Under the pieces are notes generated by a model that made no database searches, was not told the origin of the DNA, and was given only the letters and a program-made list of their open reading frames with translations. 21,690 nucleotides of DNA from JBBQIY01 sp964618405. Its GTDB lineage: Bacteria; Verrucomicrobiota; Kiritimatiellia; RFP12; UBA3636. How positions within the stretch are numbered: the first letter of the stretch is position 1; each line of letters starts with the position of its first letter. This document shows positions 1 to 6,528 of this stretch, piece after piece. The stretch covers positions 1 through 21,690 of the forward strand of contig CAZUAY010000023.1 in the NCBI GenBank assembly GCA_964618405.1, in the 5' to 3' direction. Made by a program: the position numbers and the translations under genes.

Positions 1-2
1 GC

Positions 3-68
3 GTGATCTTTCTTGTGGTTGGGCTTTTCATGACGCTCACGATATCGTTGGGAATAAGAATAATATGA
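3..68 (+). CDS. C-terminal end of a membrane protein (partial)
   Basis: An open frame enters from the left edge and stops with TGA at 66-68. Its 21 visible residues (VIFLVVGLFMTLTISLG followed by RII) are almost entirely hydrophobic, as in a last transmembrane helix. The other two forward frames are not hydrophobic, and one stops at once. The family cannot be recognised from so short a piece, and a chance open frame is possible. Confidence 0.35.
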   Translation: MIFLVVGLFMTLTISLGIRII

Positions 69-100
69 ACGCAGGAGTCCGCCCGACGTGCGGCGTGATG

Positions 101-165
101 TAGGGATATTACCCTTAGGATATAAGGTATTGCCTTATCGCTCAAAACGCGAGGTTATGTATACT
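101..165 (+). promoter_or_regulatory. Tandem palindromic operator block and -10 of the PRC-barrel gene
   Basis: Two imperfect palindromes lie in tandem: TAGGG-ATATTA-CCCTTA (101-117) and ATAAGG-TATTG-CCTTAT (122-138). Their cores (TATTACC at 107, TATTGCC at 128) are 21 bp apart, about two helical turns. A TATACT -10-like box is at 160-165. No -35 hexamer sits at the expected place (about 137-142), where the second palindrome ends instead, so an activator-dependent promoter is inferred. The same arrangement recurs at 1255-1320. Confidence 0.5.
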
Positions 166-235
166 TAGGGCGTAGAGTCTATACCGATTCAATGGAAACC
201 GGAAAACTTAATACGAAAAATGAAAGGAAATCATT

Positions 236-1096
236 ATGTTACGATCCGTTAAAGGCCTAAAAGATTTTGCGCTCCGTGCGAAAGACGGAGATCTCGGAAA
301 AGTACGAGAATTTTATTTCGATGACAACCATTGGACCGTGCGCTATCTTGTCGCGGACACGGGAGGATGGTTGACGGGCAGACTCGTATTACTTTCGCCC
401 TACGCGCTCCAATCTGCGGATGAGGAGAAACAAGTTATTACAGTGGATCTTACGAAAAAGCAAATCGAGGAGAGTCCATCGATAGCTAGCGACCAACCGG
501 TCTCTCGCCAGTATGAGGAAGAATATTACGGCTATTACGGTTGGCCAGCGTACTGGTCTGGGTCGTATATGTGGGGTGCAAACCCCAACATCGGCGGCGT
601 GGGCCTAGGCATTGGAGGGCCAGGCTTTGTCATGGGAGGCGTCGGAGCAGCCATGGGTGGTGTAGGCCAACCCGTTGGCAGAGTTAGTTCGGGAGTTGAA
701 GAGGGTCAAGAAGCACAGACTGAAACAATCCGTCTTGAGGAGATGTGGGATCCCAACTTGCGAAGTACTGATGAAGTGACGTCCTACCACCTAGAGGCGC
801 AAGACGGAGAAATTGGTCATATTGAGGATTTCATTATCGACGATGAGACATGGTCTATTCGGTATCTCGTCATCGATACCAAGAACTGGTGGCCGGGAAA
901 GCACGTTTTGGTTTCGCCACAATGGATAGACGAAGTGAGCTGGGAGGAATCTAAAGTTTGTATCGGTTTGTCGCGCGACACCATCAAGGAGTCACCGGAA
1001 TATACGCCCGACTCTCTCAATCGGGATTACGAAACCAAGCTGTTCCGTCACTATGAACGACAGGGCTATTGGATCGATGGTCCCGCCGCCAAATGA
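236..1096 (+). CDS. Double PRC-barrel domain protein
   Basis: The 286-residue product has two PRC-barrel domains, at about residues 3-80 and 178-262. They look like an internal duplication: LKDFALRAKDGDLGKV aligns with VTSYHLEAQDGEIGHI, and RYLVADTGGW with RYLVIDTKNW. The linker (about 95-150) begins Tyr/Trp-rich and continues Gly-rich. PRC barrels are small beta domains found in RimM, in photosynthetic reaction centre H subunits and in many uncharacterised stress-associated proteins; the role here is unknown. No signal peptide or transmembrane segment is visible, so it is probably cytoplasmic. The ATG follows AAAGGAAA at a good distance. It shares an upstream operator block with the next gene, which suggests co-regulation in an envelope or osmotic stress response; that is inference. 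Confidence 0.85.
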   Translation: MLRSVKGLKDFALRAKDGDLGKVREFYFDDNHWTVRYLVADTGGWLTGRLVLLSPYALQSADEEKQVITVDLTKKQIEESPSIASDQPVSRQYEEEYYGYYGWPAYWSGSYMWGANPNIGGVGLGIGGPGFVMGGVGAAMGGVGQPVGRVSSGVEEGQEAQTETIRLEEMWDPNLRSTDEVTSYHLEAQDGEIGHIEDFIIDDETWSIRYLVIDTKNWWPGKHVLVSPQWIDEVSWEESKVCIGLSRDTIKESPEYTPDSLNRDYETKLFRHYERQGYWIDGPAAK

Positions 1097-1254
1097 AACG
1101 AGACACCAATGGCATTCCGATTTCGGCTGGGGTGGCGGTCTGCGCTGGAAGTTCTAAGCACCCCGCAATGGCTATCATTTTCTTGCCCCTGTCCCCTGCC
1201 CAATGACCATGGGCTCGTGACCTTGGTGCCCGTTAAACAATTTTGACGCGCACT

Positions 1255-1320
1255 CAGGCTATTACTCTAAGCAAGTAGGGTATTGCCCTATGGCTAAAAC
1301 CGCTACCGTGCGATACGCTA
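1255..1320 (+). promoter_or_regulatory. Tandem operator block of the entericidin-like gene
   Basis: This block matches 101-167 in order and spacing: a TATTAC core at 1260, then TAGGG-TATTG-CCCTA at 1276-1290 (TATTGCC core at 1281, again 21 bp on), then GGCTAAAA, then GATACGCTA (1312-1320) where the first block has the -10 box. The stem changes from AAGG/CCTT to AGGG/CCCT, keeping its symmetry. The first palindrome is more degenerate here. Gene spacing from 1097 to 1373 is otherwise featureless. Confidence 0.5.
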
Positions 1321-1373
1321 CTCAACAAACAGATGACTAGAGAATCAGATAGCTAATTAGAAAGGGCTTCTTT

Positions 1374-1502
1374 ATGAAAAAATTATTCGTATTATTTGCG
1401 TTGTTAGGATCCATGTTGTTCGTTACCTCATGCAATATGCTTCACGGTGCAGGAGAGGACATTGAGGACGCAGGCCACGCAGTGAAACGCGCCGCCGATT
1501 AA
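1374..1502 (+). CDS. Entericidin A/B-like small lipoprotein
   Basis: This 42-residue product starts MKKLFVLFALLGSMLFVTSC: a positively charged start, a hydrophobic stretch and a lipobox (VTSC) with the acylated Cys at position 20. The mature part has the GAGEDIEDAGHAVKRAA pattern of the entericidin family (a small amphipathic helix after the lipidated Cys). Entericidins are outer-membrane or periplasmic lipoproteins linked to stress and stationary phase. AAAGGG lies about 9 bases upstream of the ATG. It is too short for many gene finders. Its promoter region shares an operator block with the PRC-barrel gene. Confidence 0.85.
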   Translation: MKKLFVLFALLGSMLFVTSCNMLHGAGEDIEDAGHAVKRAAD

Positions 1503-1640
1503 ATCGAGCCTGCCCGAATGGGGTGTCCGCCTAATCGGACAATGAAACCAGAACAACCATCATTTTGCAGATACCAACATTGGGCTGACTGGGCCCTGTA
1601 TGGATCACTTCAGCCGATAACGGAATCGAGTTGCCAGGCG

Positions 1641-2297
1641 ATGCTGGCCCTCTCGACGCAATTCGATGTGCGATCAAGCATCTTTGGGTTTCTTAACTTC
1701 TTGGACGGAATGGGGCTTTGGGGTCCAATAATCTTCACACTGATCTATGCACTGATCGTTCTGTTTATTCTGCCGGGCGTCGTCTTTACGACGGGGGCCG
1801 GTTTCCTTTTCGGGTTGTGGGTTGGTAGCGTGTGCGTGGTGGTCGGCAGCTTGATCGGTGCTACGGCGGCTTTTTTTATAGCAAAGTACACGCTTCGCGC
1901 ACGTGCGCAACGGCTTTTCATTAAGCACCCGAGGTTGAAGATCATTAATGAGTATGTGTCTGGAGAAGCATGGAAAGTCGTGTTGCTGACGCGTATGATT
2001 CCTTTCTTTCCCTTCAAGCTGTCCAACTACGTCTATGGCAGCACAGGGATGTCTTACTGGGATTTTTTTGTCGGAACGCTGATCGGCATCCTACCGATTA
2101 CGTTAACCAGTGTGTACGCAGGCTCGATGGCGGGTGACTTGGCGTCACTGGGGGCACGGCGCTTGGAGCGGACGCCACTCGCGTGGGTGGGTTACGGGTT
2201 AGGGCTCGTGATGCTCGTTCTTTTTATGACCGTGATGGGCCGTGAGGCGCATCGTCGGCTAAAACAGTATCGCGAAACAGACGACCCCAGAGGCTGA
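1641..2297 (+). CDS. TVP38/TMEM64 (DedA-like, VTT domain) membrane protein
   Basis: The inner-membrane protein has the SNARE-associated/VTT fold: after a short amphipathic start come LFILPGVVFTTGAGFLFG (family-typical P-G and GAGFLFG), a second hydrophobic hairpin, the conserved R-M-I-P-F-F-P-F-K-LSNYVYG segment, and a further helix near the C-terminus. DedA/TVP38 proteins are thought to act in lipid scrambling and envelope homeostasis; the substrate here is unknown. The reading frame is open back to an ATG at 1518, but the extra 41 residues are Cys/Trp-rich, unlike family N-termini, so I place the start at 1641 (218 residues). Neither start has a clear ribosome binding site. It follows the entericidin gene on the same strand and could share its transcript. 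Confidence 0.8.
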   Translation: MLALSTQFDVRSSIFGFLNFLDGMGLWGPIIFTLIYALIVLFILPGVVFTTGAGFLFGLWVGSVCVVVGSLIGATAAFFIAKYTLRARAQRLFIKHPRLKIINEYVSGEAWKVVLLTRMIPFFPFKLSNYVYGSTGMSYWDFFVGTLIGILPITLTSVYAGSMAGDLASLGARRLERTPLAWVGYGLGLVMLVLFMTVMGREAHRRLKQYRETDDPRG

Positions 2298-2357
2298 AGG
2301 TAAGAGAAAGCCGTTTACGAACATGATCTACAGCAATTCAATTCAGACGCCGGACGT

Positions 2358-2816
2358 TTACTTTGTTATGATCAGCGTTTCTGGATTAGTCCTGTTTCTA
2401 GGCGGAATCCAAAGCGGAGTCTCGTAACTGGAGACGGGTGGTGGGGTGAAACCTCGAATGCTCCGCATCATGGAGATAAACTCACGGCTGACCAGCAGCT
2501 TCCGAGGTTCTGGCGTATAGCGACGACCAAGGTCGAGCCCAGAGGTGAATCCAATAATCCCGCCGAGAAGGAGGCAAACGGCGGCAACGATACAAATTGC
2601 GGTGATGCCGAACGAGAGATCTTCTGGATCATCCGCTCCCGCTTCTCGCAATTCGAATTTTTCGATTTCAGCTTGAAGTCGTTCTCGTTCGATCTGCAAT
2701 CGTTCCGTTTCCAGCTTGAGTTTTTCGCGTTCAATGCTCAACGAAACCGAGGACAAATCAAACGGATCGTCCTTAGTTTTAGGGTTGGCATTGTTCTTGT
2801 CAATATCGCTACTCAT
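2358..2816 (-). CDS. Coiled-coil, single-TM protein of unknown function
   Basis: I do not recognise the family. The 152-residue product has a polar N-terminus (1-22), a strongly charged heptad-like helix at about 25-58 (repeated ERxxL / EIEKF patterns, likely coiled coil), one transmembrane helix at about 69-92 (ITAICIVAAVCLLLGGIIGF), and a basic, Pro-rich tail (98-152). The topology is probably a cytoplasmic coiled coil with a single anchor. It converges with the TVP38 gene, 60 bp apart, with no clear terminator between them. No Shine-Dalgarno sequence is obvious upstream of the ATG. A membrane-tethered scaffold or phage-shock-like role would be guesswork. Confidence 0.65.
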   Translation of the reverse strand: MSSDIDKNNANPKTKDDPFDLSSVSLSIEREKLKLETERLQIERERLQAEIEKFELREAGADDPEDLSFGITAICIVAAVCLLLGGIIGFTSGLDLGRRYTPEPRKLLVSREFISMMRSIRGFTPPPVSSYETPLWIPPRNRTNPETLIITK

Positions 2817-2985
2817 TAACTAGGTACTTTATCAAAAGGAGTTCCGTCTGTCCAACGCAGTTTTCTATACCCTGGTTGATAGGGCGCATTCACGATTCAT
2901 TGACTCGCATAGGCGATGGGTTTGCAAGCCGAAGACATACGCCGCCGACAGACATGCGAAAAGCGGTGCCGCCCTTCGGTTGTCA

Positions 2986-3018
2986 CCGCACTCCAAGATG
3001 GCCGATTTTGGAGTGCGG
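2986..3018. repeat. Inverted repeat, 11-bp stem
   Basis: CCGCACTCCAA (2986-2996) pairs perfectly with TTGGAGTGCGG (3008-3018) across an 11-nt loop. It lies between the two direct repeats. I associate this word (TTGGAGTGCGGCGG) with dispersed intergenic palindromes of PVC-type genomes. There is no T-run, so it is not a standard terminator. Confidence 0.75.
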
Positions 3019-3106
3019 CGGCAAGCGGTATTCCGCGCGACGCCGCTTTCGAGTAAACGTGGTGCCTCTGAGCAAATCCAAACGGACAGGTCAACGGAAC
3101 GAGGAT

Positions 3107-3127
3107 GCGCCCTGTTTGATAGGGCGC
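3107..3127. repeat. Perfect 7-bp hairpin in the right-hand direct repeat
   Basis: GCGCCCT (3107-3113), a 7-nt loop GTTTGAT, and AGGGCGC (3121-3127) form a perfect stem. In the left copy only CCCT/AGGG is preserved around the same loop position, so the hairpin has partly decayed there. Confidence 0.7.
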
Positions 3128-3177
3128 ACTCACGATTCATTGACTTCCTGTAGCTGCGATCGGTGATCGCGGACGAT

Positions 3178-3221
3178 TCCGGCCTCACCGAGGCCAGCCA
3201 CAGGGGAGAAGTTGCGAGTTG
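3178..3221. repeat. 44-nt repeat, inverted copy at 21647-21690
   Basis: It begins with a hairpin (GGCCTC-ACC-GAGGCC) and runs into AGTTGCGAGTTGCGAG simple repeats. The exact reverse complement of 3178-3221 is at 21647-21690, the right end of the window, so the second copy may extend further. The two copies enclose 18.4 kb in opposite orientation. Confidence 0.9.
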
Positions 3222-3286
3222 CGAGTGTTGAGTTGCGACAAATTTTAGGCTCCTGATGGTCGAGGGCCTATCGTCTTGTTTTCAAG

Positions 3287-4507
3287 TTAAAAAACTTTGT
3301 CCTGAGCTATTATCAGGCTTCTGATGGTCGTGGCGGTGGCAGAGTCCGGTGAAGCTTCGGTCCAGAGGTTGGCGAGGAGTTCATCGGCGGTTTTACCTTC
3401 TTCGAGCGAAAGGAGTCGGAGCGCGGCGGCGGCACCTTGGGCATAGCGCTCTGGGCTGATGCCGTGCTCGAGGGCGAGGCGCATGGTGCCGATGAGTCGG
3501 TCATTCCATCCGAGCTTGCGGCGTGTGTCGCGCGTGATGCGATCGACCCGATCTCGGAGGTTTGGGTTGACCATGCGCTGCATCAGATCTTCGACATACG
3601 CCTGATACCCATTAGGCGTAAAGAGGAGGTCGATGCCTGCGTATTTACTACATAAGGCTTCGCCTGACTCGAGAAGGAACGCCTCTTTGGCGAGATTGAG
3701 GAGGGTCGGATGCGCCGTCGCTTCGGACATAAAGGTCGCACCTTTTTCACGTAGCAAATATCCTAAGAGCGCATGGGTTGCGTTGTGGCCGTAGAGCTTC
3801 GCTTCTTCGAAGGGAAGTAAGTCATCCTTTTCTTCGAATACGGTGATGCCTCGCTTGAAGTGGGGCAACGAGATGCGGGAGATCAAAATCCGGTTAAATT
3901 CTTCCACGAGAAAGGCCCGGGGCATTTCAGGGGTGATGCGCTCGAGTTCCTGTTCGGCGATTTGCGCTAGGTCGGTGACGACTCCGCTCATTTTGCCGAT
4001 AACGGTGTTGAGCGTTTGTGTGCGAGCAGAGGAGAGCGGTACGCCGAGGCGGGATTCGAGCGCTTCGGTGAGGATCTCGGCGGCATGATTGTTGTTCTCG
4101 CCCGTGTAGATTACGGCAGCGGGCAAATCAGGGTTGTCCATTTTTAGGCGCAGACCAGCGGCTAAAATTTCTTGTACATCACCGGGTCCACCCATGCCGT
4201 AAAACTTGACGCTTGGCAGGGCCGTGGCGATTTCACTGGACTCAGCCACGGCGTGGATTAATTCGACGCGATCGGCTTCGTCGAGAGGGTTGAAAATTTC
4301 GACGGGCCCGACGCGATGGGCTTTGATACCCGTCGGTGTCGCAATATTAAGCTCGTAGTAGCCGCCGTTGTTGCGTATCGCTTCCACAACGGACGGAAGG
4401 ACTTCGGCGACAACGAGTCGTGAGAAGTTCCCGGATTGCCAGGCCTCTTGCAGGAAGAGTCCGCCTTGAATGGCACCGAAACCGAATCCAACGAATGTTT
4501 TTTTCAT
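3287..4507 (-). CDS. Mannitol-1-phosphate 5-dehydrogenase-like oxidoreductase (polyol dehydrogenase family)
   Basis: The product is a member of the long-chain mannitol/altronate dehydrogenase family, which interconverts polyol (phosphate) and ketose (phosphate) with NAD(P). An N-terminal nucleotide-binding fold opens with FVGFGFGAIQGG (about 5-16). Family motifs include GENNNH (about 136-141), NTVIGKM (167-173) and the catalytic K-x3-N-x3-H motif in KLYGHNATHALL (237-248; Lys237, Asn241, His245). At 406 residues it is close to the usual 380-ish for MtlD. The ATG at 4507 is chosen; a TTG at 4525 would add six residues. The last residues (IIAQDKVF) are encoded by repeat-like DNA. It lies downstream of a PfkB kinase on the same strand, 106 bp away, with no PTS transporter nearby, so exact substrate (mannitol-1-P or another polyol) is uncertain. 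Confidence 0.8.
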   Translation of the reverse strand: MKKTFVGFGFGAIQGGLFLQEAWQSGNFSRLVVAEVLPSVVEAIRNNGGYYELNIATPTGIKAHRVGPVEIFNPLDEADRVELIHAVAESSEIATALPSVKFYGMGGPGDVQEILAAGLRLKMDNPDLPAAVIYTGENNNHAAEILTEALESRLGVPLSSARTQTLNTVIGKMSGVVTDLAQIAEQELERITPEMPRAFLVEEFNRILISRISLPHFKRGITVFEEKDDLLPFEEAKLYGHNATHALLGYLLREKGATFMSEATAHPTLLNLAKEAFLLESGEALCSKYAGIDLLFTPNGYQAYVEDLMQRMVNPNLRDRVDRITRDTRRKLGWNDRLIGTMRLALEHGISPERYAQGAAAALRLLSLEEGKTADELLANLWTEASPDSATATTIRSLIIAQDKVF

Positions 4508-4550
4508 AACGATTTTTTGTAACAATAATTGAGGGGGTTAGAAAGAATAG

Positions 4551-4614
4551 AGGAGTCAGAATACAGGAGTCTGGAGTTAGAATTCTGAGTTCTGACTCCT
4601 GACTTCTGACTCCT
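4551..4614. repeat. Word-like inverted repeat between kinase and dehydrogenase
   Basis: AGGAGTCAGAA (4551-4561) is the reverse complement of TTCTGACTCCT (4604-4614). A further TTCTGACTCCT copy (4590-4600) and related words (GGAGTCTGGAGTTAGAATTC) fill the space. The kinase stop codon overlaps the right end. The block could fold into alternative hairpins in the kinase-dehydrogenase transcript. Confidence 0.75.
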
Positions 4615-5642
4615 TAAAGAGATAGCGGTGGTTTTTGTTCGCCAAATCGCGTCCCGAGTTCAAGCGTTTCCTCGAGTGGCATGATGCCTTCTGATGCGCC
4701 TGGACGCGAGAGGCTTGCTGCTGCGCAGCAGCCGCCTAAACGTGCTGACCGCACAGGATCCCAGCCTTCATGGAGACCATAGAGCATACCTGCGCAGAAG
4801 GCGTCGCCTGCGCCGACGGCCCCTGCGATGAAGCCTTTAGGGAAATCGACCGAGCCTACGGCATGTCGTTTGCCTGACTGCTCTCGTAGGTACGCGCCCT
4901 CTGGCATGTGTACGGCTACCAGCTTCATGTCGCCAAATTGATACAAGCGCTCAACGGCTTCAATGAGTGCATCGCCATCTAACTTGCCGGAAGCGTTGCG
5001 GACCTCGATGCCAACTGCGCGGCCTGCTTCCACTTCGTTCAACACGAGGTAATCGATATACTTCAGAGCAGGGGGGACGAGTTTTGAAAAGCGGTCGCCT
5101 TCCTCACTCACCACATCGACGCTGGTCAGGATTCCAGCCTCTTGAATTTGTTTGAGCAGACGGGCGGCAACGGTACCATACTCAGCATCGGGCTGATCCA
5201 TCGCATCGAGGAGTAGGAGATATCCCAGATGAAAAATTTTGCAAGTCAACTGATTGATCTTCACATGCTCAGGTTGGAATAACGCATTCGCGCCACGGTG
5301 GTGGAAAAAGACACGGTTGCCGTGCGTGTCGTCATTCATCACATCCGTGAAGGATGTGGGGGCCTCTGTTGTCGTGAGCAGTGCCGAAATATCAACGCCC
5401 AGCTCGGTGAAGATTTGCTTCAGGTAGCGGCCATCGGCATCGTCGCCTACAACGCCCACTCCGGCAAGCGGGAAAGGAGATTTGAGGCGCGCGAGATCGT
5501 TGAGGACATTGGCTGGGGCACCGCCTGGGCTGAAGCACATGCTTTTGATGTTGGCCAGCATCCCACGGCTGGGGAGACAGTCCACTTGTTTAACCCGGTC
5601 AACAATCCAGTTCCCGGCGGCTGTTATTCCATTTCGTGTCAT
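4614..5642 (-). CDS. PfkB-family carbohydrate kinase (fructokinase-like)
   Basis: This is a ribokinase/PfkB-fold sugar kinase, transferring phosphate from ATP to a sugar hydroxyl. It shows the N-terminal GGAPANV signature (about 40-46) and the C-terminal anion hole and catalytic motif GAVGAGDAFCAG (about 274-285, catalytic Asp about 280). The length of 342 residues is slightly above the usual 300-330. I place the start at ATG 5642, since AAAGGAAA lies just upstream; the frame stays open to 5705 but that part is non-family sequence. Together with the downstream polyol dehydrogenase it suggests conversion of a polyol to a ketose and its phosphate, for example mannitol to fructose-6-phosphate. 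Substrate specificity cannot be read from the sequence. Confidence 0.85.
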   Translation of the reverse strand: MTRNGITAAGNWIVDRVKQVDCLPSRGMLANIKSMCFSPGGAPANVLNDLARLKSPFPLAGVGVVGDDADGRYLKQIFTELGVDISALLTTTEAPTSFTDVMNDDTHGNRVFFHHRGANALFQPEHVKINQLTCKIFHLGYLLLLDAMDQPDAEYGTVAARLLKQIQEAGILTSVDVVSEEGDRFSKLVPPALKYIDYLVLNEVEAGRAVGIEVRNASGKLDGDALIEAVERLYQFGDMKLVAVHMPEGAYLREQSGKRHAVGSVDFPKGFIAGAVGAGDAFCAGMLYGLHEGWDPVRSARLGGCCAAASLSRPGASEGIMPLEETLELGTRFGEQKPPLSL

Positions 5643-5945
5643 CTTACATTTCCTTTTTTTAAACTTCTCGATTATCTGCGAAACGTGTGCTAAGTCTTTC
5701 CGCAAGTATCGCGATCTACATCTGCATTGAAGCCGATACCTGCCCTAAAGCGGTGAACATAATGATGTTTTTGAAGGATGATGTCAAATTAGGATTTTCG
5801 GCTTTGATTGAAGCGTTGGGTGAAGCGTGAAATTATCTCGTTATGTTTGGGCTTGTGTCGGTTCAGAAGGAGTGATAAAATGCAAAGTGTTAAGTTCGAA
5901 ATTATCTTTTGAAGAAATTTCTGAAGTTATAAAAAAAAGTAGTGA

Positions 5946-6047
5946 ATACAAAAGAACAAAGCTAACTCCACCGAATTCCACATCCTCGACACCCTGCGCA
6001 ACACGCTGCTAATTCAGCATCTGAGCGGTGGGTTGGGCGTCAATTAA
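5946..6047 (+). pseudogene. 3' remnant of a type I restriction specificity subunit (hsdS-like)
   Basis: The frame ending at TAA 6045-6047 encodes FHILDTLRNTLLIQHLSGGL and then GVN. This resembles the C-terminal end of HsdS specificity subunits, which typically finish with LRxTLLPKLISGEL-like residues. The frame is closed by a stop at 5943-5945, so only about 33 residues survive and no target-recognition domain remains. The next gene fragment is rhuM-like, a common companion of hsdS, which supports the call. The DNA just upstream (5780-5965) is A+T-rich and unlike its surroundings; a 61-residue open frame there (5827-6012) overlaps this remnant in another frame and looks spurious. I find nothing else convincing between 5706 and 5945. 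Confidence 0.5.
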
Positions 6048-6127
6048 ACCCTGCCTAATCAAACAACACGAGCCAAATATCCATCCCTAAAAAGTGCCTG
6101 AAGCTTTAACCCGAAGTAAAACAAACC

Positions 6128-6478
6128 ATGAGCAAAGACAAATCCACTCTCCTCGGCCGCCGGCAAAAGAAGACCGAAATCTCGCTGGTTCGCTCTTCGG
6201 CGGCGGAATACCTAACCTTTGTGGCTACCAGCGGCGAAGGCGGTGTCGAGGCTTTTTATGCTGATGAGAACGTCTGGCTCAGTCAGAAAATGATAGGGCA
6301 GCTCTACGACGTGGATGTCCGGACCATCAACTACCACCTCAAGAGGATTTTCGCGGACAACGAATTGCAAGAGGATTCAGTTATCCGAAATTTTCGGATA
6401 ACTGCCACAGATGGCAAAACCTACGACACCCAGCACTACAACCTCTCCGCCATCATTGCCGTCGGCTACAAGCCTTAA
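6128..6478 (+). pseudogene. rhuM: Truncated RhuM-family protein
   Basis: The 116-residue product matches the N-terminal part of RhuM/virulence-associated DNA-binding-like proteins, which are often encoded inside type I restriction loci: WLSQKMIGQLYDVDVRTINYHL (about 56-77), IFADNELQEDSVIRNFRITA, and the family signature YNLSAIIAVGYK. The reading frame stops two codons after GYK, exactly where a full-length member (usually about 330 residues) continues with its catalytic-like Fic/DOC-flanking region, so about two thirds is missing. No good ribosome binding site is visible. With the hsdS tail just upstream this is the remains of a restriction locus. Whether the short protein is still made is unknown. 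Confidence 0.8.
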
Positions 6479-6485
6479 CGTTGCC

Positions 6486-6514
6486 TTGAAGTTGTCGGTG
6501 TTTGATTGTATAAT
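6486..6514 (+). promoter_or_regulatory. Sigma-70-type promoter very close to the glycosyltransferase start
   Basis: TTGAAG (6486-6491), a 17-bp spacer and a perfect TATAAT (6509-6514). Transcription would start near 6521, only about 8 bases before the ATG at 6529, which leaves no room for a ribosome binding site. Leaderless or near-leaderless translation is therefore inferred. Confidence 0.6.
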
Positions 6515-6528
6515 CTCGATCACAAACT

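Larger units (their letters stand above)
2871..3145. repeat. Pair of about 35-nt direct repeats, 240 bp apart, in a gene-free tract
   Basis: Segments 2871-2905 and 3111-3145 share CCTG(G/T)TTGATAGGGCGCA, a variable base, and TCACGATTCATTGACT, exactly 240 bp apart with about two differences. The interval between them is palindrome-rich and has open frames on several strands that look like repeat translation rather than protein. The whole stretch 2817-3286 contains no convincing gene. Confidence 0.8.

Noticed and set aside
605..1020. Minus-strand open frames inside the PRC-barrel gene
   Set aside because: They lie entirely within a gene with clear domains and have no family-like sequence.
2876..3188. 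Open frames of 78-107 residues on both strands in the repeat tract
   Set aside because: They translate palindromic repeat DNA, including the same words in several frames, and no domain is visible.
5827..6012. 61-residue open frame between the kinase and the rhuM fragment
   Set aside because: The start has no ribosome binding site, the composition is odd, and the end overlaps the hsdS-like frame in another phase.
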